A DNA stretch of 64,000 bases from Tamarix chinensis (lineage: Eukaryota; Streptophyta; Magnoliopsida; Caryophyllales; Tamaricaceae), in contig CM060181.1 of assembly GCA_030549775.1 (NCBI GenBank), forward strand, positions 50,474,218 through 50,538,217, given 5' to 3'. Positions 12,293 through 23,200 of the stretch are shown one piece after another (position 1 is the first letter of the stretch; each line of letters starts with the position of its first letter). Below the pieces are notes generated by a model. It saw only the letters and a program-made list of their open reading frames with translations. It was not told the origin of the DNA and searched no databases. The translations under genes were made by a program, and so were the position numbers.

Positions 12293-15200
12293 TGGTACCC
12301 CAATTGTTCACTATTGAAAAATTTATTTTTGAAAAACTTGTAGAAGCAGAAAACTAATAAGGACTTAGGGAAAATGGGGTATTACCGCCACACTTAATAT
12401 AGGATATGCCCTAGCTACACATATCCCATCCTATGCTAGATACAAGGTTAAGAAACTAGACCAACCAAACTCAATGTAGAGTGCGCTAAAAACATTTTAT
12501 ATAAATATTGAAAGGAAAGCTTCCAAGTATAAGACCTCAACGATCCATAATATTTAAATACACAAGGAAAAATTAAACCAAAGTATAGGGTTCAAATTAT
12601 CAAAAACCAAAGTATAGCATTACTCTAAACTCTGGTCCATAAAGAACCGCTCAAAGTCTCTGGATATCCATACTCTTAGAACCCATGCCCCACAATAGGT
12701 TGGACAACTATTGAACATCCTAAAAATCTACATATGGCCCTCTGCTCGTGGAAATGAATAGGGGATCTAGCAAATGTGCACATCAGTACTCTTTGTACCA
12801 AGTAAGCCAAGTTACTTCCTCAATATAGTTACCAACACACAAGATTCTAGTATAATACACAAGTCATACTAACATTTTATGCATACTTAATATAAACAAG
12901 ATACATGCTTTATCATGATCATACTAGGCATAGGAAGTTCATACCATAGATGAATCATCAGGCTTGACACATAGTACTACATCATAGATGATAGTATGTA
13001 AGCTGCAAGTAGAATGTCCAGCTAATAGTAATGCTTTATTTATCAAAGTATACAATTTCTCCATAGGCCATTATCTCTAGTATCATTTCTCTAACTTCTA
13101 CTCTATTTCCCTATTTAAGCACATTCTTATTTTCAAATTCTCATTTGAAATACTTATTCAAATTATTATCTAAATACTCATTCCAATTATTATCATTGAG
13201 TGATGGACTGTATACTACCCCATGGTCTCATATACTATGGAAATCTATCTAAACCAGAGGATATAAAGTCCAAGTTGAAGTTAAGTAACCACCAATGGAC
13301 ATAAGTCCAAGAAAAAGCTAAAACAACCCAGGTATCTAAACTCTTTAGTATCTATACCCCCTAGTACATCATTAGTGTCTAGAGTAGGTAAGACACTGGG
13401 ATCTACTAAGATCCCGCCCAAAGGCAAAGCCTAAAGACACCAATAAATGCCTAAAGATATACTAACTCCTGGTAGCTAATCAAGGATTGGATAACCCAAA
13501 CCCACACGCAACTTGATTTTTTTCACTTTAAGTGATTATTACATTATTCTCAAGATTATGTGATCACACAAGGCCCACACAATATATAAACAAGATGTTC
13601 ATATACTCATTTCATATTAACCCTTACCATCTCCAATTATATGTAGGATTTTCATTAATACTTACTCAATAATAACCAAATCCATAAGATTAATCCATCC
13701 AAGACAAAGTTTAGATTTCATTACCCTTTTCAAGCCATTGAACACTTAGTTGGGTTTACCTATGAAGGCCTTTACTACACCAATTGAGTATGTCATGAGT
13801 TATAGTCTGTTTAGTCCATCCATTAGGTTGTTAATCCATATTAACAAATGTATTGAGCTCATTAAATAGTCATATAGTAGTGTTAGGTATAATTTCAAAG
13901 CATATTCAAGCAAAAAGATCAAAACCACACAATCTGGCCGAGCTAGTTGATCGGTTGGGCTAACCAATCAATGGGTTTGGGGTGACTAGTCGATTGGTTT
14001 AGCTAAGCCAAACCCATGGTTCCCTTAAACTGGTTGATTGATTTGAACAAATTAGTTTAGTGTTTAGAGACCAATTGATAAGTTCTACCAGACCATTCGA
14101 TTGGTTTAAGCAGAGAGTAAGACCAAGGTCACTACAAACCTATTAATCGATGGGTTAGGTTAACTATTTGACTGTTCTAAGGATCATTTGATCAATTTGA
14201 CCTAACCATTTGATTGCTTTGCCCTCAAATAACACAAAACAAGCACTTTTCATGCATATCATTCTCAAAATTCCTAACACACCCAAACTGAAACATGTAC
14301 TGGCATTCTATTAACATTTTTAAGTTCATAAGATGCTACATGCTTCATAATTAATCAAACAGACCTACTTTTTCTAAAATCATGCATTTATCTTAAAATT
14401 CATAATTGAATCCACATGAATCAATCTTAAACTAAATTCTTACACCAAATTATAGATTTAGGATTTAAAAGATTTCACCATACACATGTTTAACCAAGTC
14501 ACATTTCAAAAGTAAGAATGACTTACTTGGTGCTTTAGCAAAATTTTCCACCTATAAGAAAAAATCAACCTAGAAAATTCTCAACTTTTAAAACATTAAA
14601 AATAGGATTTAAAGCTTCAGAAATTCAATGAATCATTTTATAACTCAGAATTCAAATTAGGAGGAAATGACTTACCAAAACTAAGAGGAAAGGAGAGAGA
14701 ATTTATGATGGAAAAGTGACTCAACTTCCTTTTAAATCTAATACTCTCTTACTTAAATAGAAACAAGAAGGATCTAAATAAAGGATAAAAAGAGTGGATA
14801 GAAACCAAAACTAAGCTTGAATTTAAGAGAAAGAACATAAGGTTGGAGAGGTTTGGACCTTTTCAGTGGCTGAAAGAAAAGTGAATAGATGGGGTGATTA
14901 GAGCTATTCATAGCAAATAAATCGGTACACGTACGAGTATGGTCAGAAATAGATCAAAAAACCCTAGTTTATGTCTTTTAAATTTGATCTCAATGAGAAA
15001 AATTTGTCAAAGATAGGCCGACCTCTGTTCTAAAGCGGAAATGGTGATCTTTAGAGAAATACAGGTTGAATTCACCTAGAAATGTCAAACATAAGAGATG
15101 AAATGAATGATCAACATGGAAGGAATCTCCCAGCTAAGCAAAGACATGTCTTGGAATTGAAGCAAAGATTACCAAAGTGTGAAGAGGAGAGAGGTAGAAT

Positions 15201-15694
15201 AAGACAAAGTTGAGGTCAGCTTCCCCCTAAATTGTCCAAATTGCACCCTTGAATTAGTTCGAGGTAGAATCTTGCACCAAATATATGATAAGAAAGGTTA
15301 AGAATATTTACAGAACAAATTAAAATGGGATTATAAAGGATACATTTTGGTTTAAGTAGTTTCCCTAGAAAAATTGAGTTTAAAAAATGCATTGAGCTCG
15401 ACAAATCAGTTAGTCGGTTCAACTATTCTACCAACTAGTCGATTGATTCCACAAATTGGTCAATCAGTTTAGTCTAGCACAACTCTTTAGCCGAGATGAT
15501 GAACTAGTTGATCGGTGTATAAAACCAATTTATCGGTTAGCTTAAAATCTTATTCTATTCAATTTCCAAAGCTTATTCAAATCTATTTTTTTTCTCAAAC
15601 TTAATTATAGTTCCAGATAAAAAATCAAACACTATCAAATCTTAATAAATACCATAATTTCTCATTTACAACTTCACAAAAAGATGGAGTATTC
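12293..15694 (-). repeat. 5' LTR of element D (about 3.4 kb)
   Basis: The left boundary (LTR 3' end) adjoins the PBS; the right boundary is 'gatggagtattca', the decayed reverse complement of TGTAATACCCCAT. Shared landmarks with the plus-oriented LTRs are GATCGACTGGTT clusters at 15395-15535 and 13935-14220, a mutated TATA (TATGAATA) at 14912-14905, and a GTAAGT donor-like site at 14526. The segment 13190-13560 is the reverse complement of 3980-4320 in copy A in outline ('gtctacctt..aggtgtttattgg' block). At about 3402 bp it is the longest definable LTR in the window. Confidence 0.82.
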
Positions 15695-15706
15695 AAAATA
15701 CTTTGT

Positions 15707-17431
15707 TATAATACCACATTTCTCATGAAAAGGCCAAGACATTTAAAAACAACACATTAGCATACCATTTAATTTTGTAATCTATAGCAATGGCAAAATA
15801 CCAGTTTTCCTTTGCACATGGATTAAGCATATAAAGCACATTGAATCTAACACATGCATATCTAATAGGGTATAATCACATGCTTTTATACATAACATAT
15901 TATAGCTCATACGAGGCAATTATGTTGGGAAATAGAAGCATGGTACACATAAAAGATAAGTCTACCCTTAAGGCATATGAACATTAATCACGTGAACATA
16001 AGCCTAAACATGCTCAACCCTACCATGTTATATATCAACATTTATATATGTTATGCAAGGTAATATAATGGAACCTTAACAATACAAAGAAATTATTTGG
16101 TCAAGGCCAAAACCATAGGCCGAATCCCACTCACCATATATACATAGTTATTCTTATAAAAATCAACCTTATTGTAGCATGCTATCATACATATAATAAT
16201 ATACATGATTAAGGAACGATCTATTTTATACCCTTCCATGCTATTATACTTGATAAAAGATTACAACATATAAAAGATTACAACTTGTTAAGGCATGCAT
16301 ACACATATTGAAATCATTAGAAACATAATCACGATATAACACACAATGAAACGCTAATATACTTTCAAATAATTTTCACACACTTAGTAGGAGCATATAG
16401 GTTACCTTAACTCTAAGAAAAGATTATAAACTAAATTTTTTTTACCAAACCTAGCCTCCACTAATTCCCTTATATATCACTTAACATAAAACCTAATAAA
16501 AGATTAGAACTATACATCACCAACAATTAAAGAAAACTAAACAATACAAGAGAGGAAATACTAGTTGCGTGAGTGATGTATAGTGCAAGAGGACTTGTAT
16601 GCAAAATTCATGTTGAAGAAAGGCTAGGAATGTGAGCTAGTCACGTTATAGATGGCTGGGAAAATGAGCATGAAATACTTCCAAAGAGGTGTAGCATTAG
16701 GAGGCTATGATATGAAGGTGTGGTTATGTGAGGACATACTAAAGACAAATGTTGGTAGTGTGAAGGTTTAATGTTGTAGAGGTGGTAGTTTTGTGAGGTT
16801 TGTGTCAAAGATTTGGGAGTTTGCATGGGAGGTTCATGTTGTGGTGGCAGAGTGGCATGAGTAGGTGGCAAGTTATGCGAGGTGTTGCTGGATATGTGAT
16901 GTTGTTGTATGAAATTTTGTAAAAAATGAAGAGGAAAAAGTGTAGCTCAATAGGAAAATAAAGGCAAGGGAAGAAAGAGGAAAAATGGCGGGGGATTATA
17001 TTGGGAAGGAGAAAAAGGAGAGTTAGGATCAGCGTTGGGTTTGAAGATTGATTTAAAATGAAAGGTAAGGGGACTTGAATAGGTTGATATTGCATAACAG
17101 AGAGAAATCATGAGGGGTTTGAAGTTTTAAGATGATGGAGAACATGATAGAGCATAGGGAGATGTAGCGTGAAAACTAGGAGGGTAGGAGGTGGAATGTT
17201 GATTTCTGATTAGTTTGGCATATTTAGTTAGTGCAGCCAAACTATGATAACACAACTGGTTAGGAAAATGGGAGGTGTAAATTACGTGGGGGGGGGGGAA
17301 GGGGGAAGGAAATAAAAAGAAAAAATAAAATTTTAGGACTTAAAGATAAATAAGTGAGGGTTTAGGGTTAAGTCTGGAATAAAAGGCTTAACACTTAAAA
17401 GATAAGGTATATAAATTTTTGGGATGTTACA
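15707..17431. mobile_element. Probable LTR-like element with TATAATACC...GGGATGTTACA ends
   Basis: It begins TATAATACCACAT (15707) and ends TTGGGATGTTACA (17431), compatible with the terminal signature of the neighbouring LTR family, but the interior lacks the TATA, splice and GATCGACTGGTT landmarks. The last 160 bp read backward ('ccctaaac', 'cttaaccctaaacc', then pyrimidine-rich) resemble the starts of the LTRs at 49188 and 50213. It may therefore be a minus-oriented member of that LTR subfamily. There is a G11 run at 17288-17298. ORFs at 16641-17095 are compositional. No protein domain. Confidence 0.4.
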
Positions 17432-18675
17432 CAAACCCCTAAACCACTCCTTTAACCTTTTTGCCATTCAAACCCTTTGTTTTTAATTTAACAAACTTGT
17501 GTTCTATAAGGTTTACCCTCTAGTCCATTAGCCTTTAACTTTCTATACATGTTGTTTTAGGGCATCCATCAGTTGGTTGATAAGCAATTATCATTAATCT
17601 TGCTTTTATTATTTTCTTTTGGCTCGAAATAAATTAATATGCTCAAATTTTAATTATTTATTTGGGTTCCTAGATTAAATCCACACCTTTCCTTAATTTA
17701 TCATAACTTTTGGAAATGATTCAATTAGCTTTCTTATTTTTAGCCATTTATTAGACAATTTACCTTACCTAAACCATTTTTATTTGTTTTTGAATTTCTT
17801 GGGATGTTTGACTTTGAAAATCTATTCCACATACCCCTCATGATCATATTATACCTTTGAGATCAAACAAATGAGGGGTATTTATAGAGTTTGGAGGAGA
17901 GGGTAGGGTTCTATGGGTCGGTAGGAGGGTAATGCAGGTAGGGTCCGGCACTAGTGAATAATAGCTATCTCTCTCTCTTTCCTCTCCATAGGAAAAAGGG
18001 AAATTCAAATAATGGCAGCCCGTTCGCGTAGGAAAAGGGGAAATTTGCACGGAAGAAAAGGGAGGTGGGTTCGTTCATGTTGACCGGCGATTTAGGGGGA
18101 CGAGAAAGAGAGAAGAAACAGCTGGTCAAGATGAGTGTAGCTGGCGGGGCCATTTTCGGGGCTGACGGAATTGCAAGTCGACGGCGGAAGAGGAGGAAGG
18201 AAGAAGAAGGAGGTGGACTGCCCGTGGGCCATGCTGAAGGAAAAAAATAAAGGAGGGCAAAAATGGGGATGGGCAGTGGAACAGGCCCAAATGGACATAG
18301 AAGAAGAAAAGAAAGAAAAAGGAAAGGAAAAGGAAGAAAGAAAAAGAAAAAAGAAAAAGGGAAAAAGAAAAATATATAGGTTAGGGTTAATTAAATAAAT
18401 CTGAATATTTTGGGTATTAAAAATAAAAATATTTTAATAAAATAATATTATAATTTCTTTTTAGGCTAATTTAGGATTTTTAAAACATTTGTCCTAAATC
18501 CCTTTTTAATTAGAAAAACACCCAAATTTTCCCTTATAAAAATATTTATACATTTCCTCTTAATTTGCCCTAAATAATTTCTTCCTATTCCAATAAAAAT
18601 AATTAATTTAATTAATTTCCCTAATAAATCCTTATTTAACTACAATTCTCAAAACTAGTATTCTTGGGGCATTTC
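17432..18675 (-). mobile_element. LTR-like remnant, purine-rich
   Basis: No gene. The right edge 'ttggggcatttca' (about 18663-18675) reads on the minus strand as TGAAATGCCCCAA, an LTR-start-like terminus, followed by AT-rich sequence and then a long purine tract at 18296-18375. That layout matches the LTR at 51637-54765. GC-richer sequence at 17880-18290 carries overlapping ORFs on both strands (for example 18171-18398) that are low-complexity K/E/G-rich and not credible genes. Confidence 0.35.
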
Positions 18676-18819
18676 AGAATATCCTACTCATTGTGGAATA
18701 ACATAATGGAATACTTCATTCAATCAAAATATTTTCAAGTTCGGATGGTTGTGGAATTAGGAAACCTAAAGATTGACACTATTAAAGATTATAAAGGAAA
18801 AATGTTATTTAATAAATGC

Positions 18820-19001
18820 AAGAATATATAGAGAATGAAAATGCTATGAAGATTTTTCAATGCTTATTAGGTAAAGATGAGTTCAACTGTGTCTTAGCAT
18901 ACAAAATTGATATGGAGATATGGGCCACTCTATAGGTATGTCACGAGGGACCAACAAAGTCAAGGTGTGCAATATAGATGCCCTAGTCTAAAGGTATGAA
19001 G
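18820..19001 (+). pseudogene. gag: Copia gag, upstream part
   Basis: It reads KDEFNCVL, then EIWATL-stop-VCHEG, matching the copia UBN2-type gag pattern around 'W.TL...HEG' (family knowledge). A stop replaces the residue between L and V, and a frameshift follows before the RYE motif. It ends exactly at the TSD tgaag, where the gypsy 5' LTR begins. Confidence 0.75.
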
Positions 19002-19867
19002 TGATACATATCTCCAAAATTTGTATTTAAATAATTCTATTAATTGTTATAGATTAAATTGTGCTTATAATTATTTTTCTTGTTGTGTGCTTGATTAGGA
19101 AATTAATGCAAAACATGGGGAAATGGATCAAAAGGTTGCTGTAGCTGTTGCTAGGAATTGTTGTAGAATTCATGTTATGTTTGTTGTAGAAAATCCCATG
19201 TGATGCATTCGCCGGCAAATTTGGCTAATGGGGATTAAGTTGGTTGTGTAATCTGCCACCCGACCCATAATTATTTGGGTTAGTTGGAATGTGGATTACT
19301 CAACCCTTGGTAACTATGTTTAGCTAATATAAATTCTAGCTGATGGGAAATATTTGTACAATTCATTACTTTGTATTATTATGCCTTGTAATAATTGTAA
19401 TTGGGCTATTTTTTTTCCTTTAGCCAGCTGTCGACCCATTGTGAGTGTTTCTGCTAATTAATTGGGCTGAATTGTGTATACGGTTGGAGGCCTACGTTGT
19501 GTATTGTAAACTTTACCTTTTTGTATTGTATATGCCATATATAAATGGCATATACCATCTGTACCGATACTACTTTTGGTCGAATACAATTCTTGAGATT
19601 TTTTTGGAATTCTCTCTTGCTCTCTCTCTTGACTCTCCCTCTCTCTCGCGTGACCTTCTCATTCGAATTCTTCTTGCTCTTTCTTCTCGATCTCTTCTTG
19701 ATCTTCTTGGTTCTACAACTTCAGCAGCCGTTGATTCAACTGCGCTCCGAGTTTCTGATATTCCTTTGGAGAAAATCCTTAGGCAGATTTTTCGGTGAGT
19801 CGAACCCCGCGCTCGATTCTATTTGCGATCCGGCGAAACTTTTGTGAAACCCTTCCAGGTCTCATCA
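19002..19867 (+). repeat. 5' LTR of CRM-like element
   Basis: TGATAC...TCATCA, 866 bp, same length as the 3' LTR. It contains an 8-bp palindrome (19531-19538 with 19545-19552) whose loop holds the TATA box (TATATAAA, 19538-19545), then a CT-rich leader at 19610-19700. The ORFs at 19445-19847 are in this LTR and mirror those in the 3' LTR; they are not genes. Confidence 0.97.
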
Positions 19868-19869
19868 TT

Positions 19870-19881
19870 TGGTATCAGAGC
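19870..19881 (+). other. Primer-binding site (initiator tRNA-Met)
   Basis: TGGTATCAGAGC, an exact plant tRNA-iMet complement, starts 2 bp after the 5' LTR ends at 19867. Confidence 0.95.
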
Positions 19882-20047
19882 CTCGATTATTCGAGTGCTC
19901 GTGGTTTAATTCGTCTGTTATTGAGCTTTTAATGTTCTAATCACTATTCTTGACTTCGCTAATTCATATTTCTGAAGTGCGAATCTAGGGTTTGCGATTG
20001 ACAAAAAAAAATCGAACGATTTTGTCTCATCTAAGCCAGCGACCAAG

Positions 20048-20368
20048 TGTAATACCCCAAATTGAGCAGAGTGTTATAAGGATTGATTTGGCTATTTATA
20101 TCAACATGGTATACCATCCTTTTGGTGATTCCATCCTAAGAACTCCACAGTTAAGCGTGCTGGCCGTGGAGCAATTTTAGGAGGGAGCAATTTTAGGATG
20201 GGTGACCCTCCCGGGAAGTTTCGGAAATTTTCTAAAAATTTCTCGGGAAGTGCGTGAGTAAGGACAAAGCGTGCTAAAAGGACTCGTGTTGATCTGTGGG
20301 GCCAGCCAATCAATCCGAAAGCGCTTCAAGGTAGCCCTCGTGTGGTCGTATCGACTTGGGGTGTTACA
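20048..20368 (+). mobile_element. Solo LTR of a Cassandra-type TRIM carrying a 5S rRNA-derived domain
   Basis: 321 bp, starts TGTAATACCCC and ends GGGGTGTTACA, flanked by ccaag (20043-20047) and ctaag (20369-20373), a TSD with one mismatch. Inside, 'agaactccacagttaag' leads into 'cgtgct' (20139-20161) and 'ggatgggtgacc' into 'ctcccgggaagt' (20197-20219) correspond to the 5S rRNA internal control region; such 5S sequence in a short LTR is the hallmark of Cassandra elements (established). It lies in the untranslated leader of the gypsy element between PBS and gag, same strand. Only one LTR is present, with no PBS after it, so it is a solo LTR. A 16-bp tandem duplication separates the A-box and C-box parts. 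Confidence 0.9.
20139..20220 (+). promoter_or_regulatory. 5S-type internal pol III promoter, disrupted spacing
   Basis: A-box part GTTAAGCGTGC (20150-20160) and C-box part GGATGGGTGACC (20197-20208). In plant 5S rRNA these are about 19 bp apart; here the gap is 36 bp because 'ggagcaattttaggag' at 20168-20183 is repeated, with one change, at 20184-20199. TFIIIA/TFIIIC contacts depend on this spacing, so the copy is probably inactive (inference). Confidence 0.8.
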
Positions 20369-20932
20369 CTAAGAGGGTTGCATTATCTAATTCGGAAGTA
20401 CTTAGGAAACCCTAAGTAGCTTTGACGATTTTTCGGCTAGGGTTTGGTCAAGATTCTTGAATCTTGATGATACTCGAGGAATACTCCTCGATTGGTAAAT
20501 TCAAAACTTACTTTTGCTAATTACTGCATCTTGTGATCGTCAATTTAAAATTTTATTACGAATTGGTCATTTCTGTTCACAACTGAAAGAGTGCGCAGGA
20601 GTGAGTGAACCGGCGAACCTTTGGTTCTAGAAAGGAGTAAGGACTCCAAGAAGAGGGGTCCTATCTTATAATTGGGTTGATAGCTTCAGTTGCTCTCGCG
20701 GTAATATCGTTCCTTCCTTGAGCTTTTCGGTTGTATTCGATTTAATAACTATCTGATAGTTATTTTGTATTCTGTGTGTTCTGATATATCTTTAATCTTG
20801 TATAGTACTACGATATTTTTATAATTAGTAGTGATCAATTTGCTGTCTACTTGATTTCATAATAAAGTAAATTTGGTTCTAGACTGTCTGTTATCTGTGT
20901 CTTATCTTGGATATTATAAAGTAAACCCAATA

Positions 20933-22216
20933 ATGTCTAATAATGGCCAATCTATTAATCAATCTGTCTCAGTGTCTAGTAATGACTTATTAGAAACTCT
21001 TAGGACTTTTCAAGAACAAATGACTGCCCAACTTGTTGTTTTGTTTGCTAATTTAGAATAGAGGATAGGAGAACAGGAAATAAGAATTAATGAATTGCAG
21101 AATAATAGGGTAGATACTCAACATGATGGGGTATTAGGAAGGTCTCCTATGGACCCTAGAACTAGGATTCCACCTATAACTAGTTTAGAAGAATTAGAAG
21201 ATTAAATATCCAATAACAGTGATAGGAGGCCTAGACAAAATAATAGACAAGAAAGAGACTTAGACTTAATTGATAGGAACCTAAGTAACCTTAAGTTTAA
21301 CATACCTGGATTCAATGGAAGAAATGATCCTGATTATTATTTTGAGTGGGAAAGAAAGATAGAATTAGTGTTTGAATGTCATAATTATTCTGATGAGAAG
21401 AAAATTAAGGTAGCAGTAGTGGAATTTACTGAATATGCATCTTCTTGGTATCACAATCTTGTCTTAACTAGGCGTAGGAGTGGAGAGCCACCTATACAAA
21501 CATGGGATGAGTTTAATATTCTAATGAGGAAAAGATTTGTTCCAATTTATTATTATAGAGAATTACATAAGAAATTACAGACACTAAATCAGGGAAGTAG
21601 GTCGGTGGATGAATACTTTAAGGAACTAGAAGTCTTGGTAATTAAAACAGGAATTTTTGAGGATGAGGATGCTACCATGGCTAGATTCTTAAGTGGATTA
21701 AACTATGAAATAGCTGATAAGGTAGAATTATATCCTTGTGGGACTTTAAGTGAAATGGTTAACATAGCTACCAAGATAGAGAGTTAGATAAGGAAGACTA
21801 GACAGTATAAACCCCCTAGGATTGGGATTAAGAGTACATTAAAAAGGAATTTTGGAGGAACTAATTCTGGAAATTGGAAGAATAATGGGAGATTTGAACC
21901 TGGAGGTAGGAATAATGAATTCAAAGTAGGAAACAAGGCTGAGAAGGGTAGAAATATAACAACTAATCCTACTGGTGGTCCCAACGGAACTAGGGATATC
22001 AAATGCTTTAAATGTGGGGGATTAGGGCACATAGCTTCTGAGTGTCCAAACAAGAGGAATATTTTAATTAGAGAATCTGGAGATATAGAGTCTGAATCTG
22101 AGGATGAAGAATTGGAGACTAACTTGATTAGGGATGATACTAGTGAATCAGAAGAAGAGATAGAACTTCCAATAAGTAGAGATCTTTTTGTAGTACGTAG
22201 GGCTTTAAATAGTAAC
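20933..22216 (+). pseudogene. gag: CRM-like gypsy gag with zinc knuckle
   Basis: One reading frame from ATG 20933 (MSNNGQSINQ) with only three internal stops (21059, 21203, 21785). The long open segment 21206-21784 carries the retrotrans_gag capsid domain (key motifs FNGRNDPDYYFEWE, ASSWYHNL, TWDEF, MRKRFVP, RSVDEYFKELE). A perfect CCHC knuckle C-x2-C-x4-H-x4-C lies at 22004-22045, then an acidic linker and the 'FVVRRALNS' motif that normally precedes the protease. There the sequence joins integrase directly. The few stops suggest recent inactivation. It would make the particle protein and RNA chaperone of the element. Confidence 0.9.
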
Positions 22217-23200
22217 AAATTACCTATTCCTTATCAACCCTGGACTGATGTTTCTTTAGATTTTATTTTAGGCTTACCTAGGACTAATAGAGCTATAGTC
22301 AATAATGGTTGTAGTGGATAGGTTTAGTAAGATGGTTCATTTTATACCTTGCAAGAAAACAAATGATGCCGTGGCTGTGGCTGAATTGTTCTTTTCTCAA
22401 ATAGTTAAGTTGCATGGAATACCTAAGACAATAGTATCAGATAGAGATGTTAAATTTTTGAGTCATTTTTGGAAGGTTTTGTGGGGCAAAATAGGAACTA
22501 AATTATTATTTTCCACCACATGTCACCCTCAAACAGATGGACAAACAGAGGTAGTAAATAGGACATTAGGTAATATGTTAAGAGCTATCCTTGGAAAGAA
22601 TCTTAAACAATGGGAATATGTATTACCTCAGGTTGAATTTGCTTATAATAGGACCTTACACTCTACAACTAAAAAGACTCCATTTGAGATTGTGTATGGT
22701 TTTAATCCTTTGACTCCTCTAGATCTGAGCCCTTCACCTAATTCTGAATTACATAATTTTGATGCTGAATCTCGTGCTGTTAATATAAAGAAATTGCATG
22801 AATTTGTGAGTCAACAAATTACTAAGAGGGTTCAACAAATGGCGAGAATGCTAATAAAAGAAGAAGAAAAATGGTTTTCCAACCTGGAGATTTAGTTTGG
22901 GTGCACCTTAGGAAAGAATGTTTTCCAAGCCTTCAAAAATCAAAATTAGACCCTAGGGGAGATGAACCTTTTACTGTATTAGAAAAGATTAATGATAATG
23001 CTTACAGAATCGATTTACCTGCTAATTTTAGAAATGTTAGTGATTCTTTTAATGTTGCCGATCTTAGTCCATTTATTGGCATTAATCAGGTTTCAGAGAC
23101 GAAACCTTTCCAAGAAGAGGGGAATGATACAAATCTCCAAAATTTGTATTTAAATAATTCTATTAATTGTTATAGATTACATTGTGCTTATAATTATTTT
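22217..23200 (+). pseudogene. int: CRM-like gypsy integrase (PR-RT-RH deleted upstream)
   Basis: Integrase inserts the cDNA into chromosomes. The core begins right at the deletion junction (LPIPYQPW, then SLDFILGLP with the first catalytic Asp), in the same frame as gag. A frameshift near 22300 moves it to the frame opening at 22305, which carries VVDRFSKM, the second Asp in VSDRD (codon 22440-22442) and the Glu in DGQTEVV exactly 35 residues later (DD35E). A second frameshift near 22880 returns to the first frame for the GPY-type C-terminus ([39 protein letters not shown]). The Zn-binding N-terminal region is gone with the deletion. The end runs over the polypurine tract (FQEEGNDT) into the LTR. 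No chromodomain. Confidence 0.92.
23110..23124 (+). other. Polypurine tract of CRM-like element
   Basis: The purine-rich 'aagaagaggggaa' lies immediately before the 3' LTR start TGATAC at 23125; the integrase reading frame runs through it. Confidence 0.85.

Larger units (their letters stand above)
10573..15694 (-). mobile_element. Leftward gag-only giant-LTR chromovirus (deleted element D)
   Basis: On the minus strand the order is: complete 5' LTR (15694 to 12293), PBS (12287 to 12276), gag remnant with zinc knuckles (about 12260 to 10985), and only the last ~380 bp of the 3' LTR (about 10955 to 10573). The protease, RT, RNase H and integrase and most of the 3' LTR are missing, as one large deletion would produce. 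The two LTR ends, 10573-10955 and 12293-12700, are clearly alignable (for example the 'gagtgcgctaaaaacat' block in both). No clean TSD is seen. Confidence 0.85.

Noticed and set aside
16641..17095. Overlapping minus-strand His/Pro/Ser-rich ORFs
   Set aside because: No domain, LTR-like context, composition explains openness.
18171..18398. K/E/G-rich ORF
   Set aside because: Pure compositional effect of a purine tract; overlapping ORFs on both strands and no conserved motif.
19445..19847. Overlapping 100-117 codon ORFs, also at 23476-23935
   Set aside because: They are the same LTR sequence present in both LTRs of the CRM-like element, with no domain and different stops in the two copies.
20100..20230. 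A host 5S rRNA gene
   Set aside because: Only the internal control region is preserved, it lies inside LTR termini with a TSD, and there is no tandem array.
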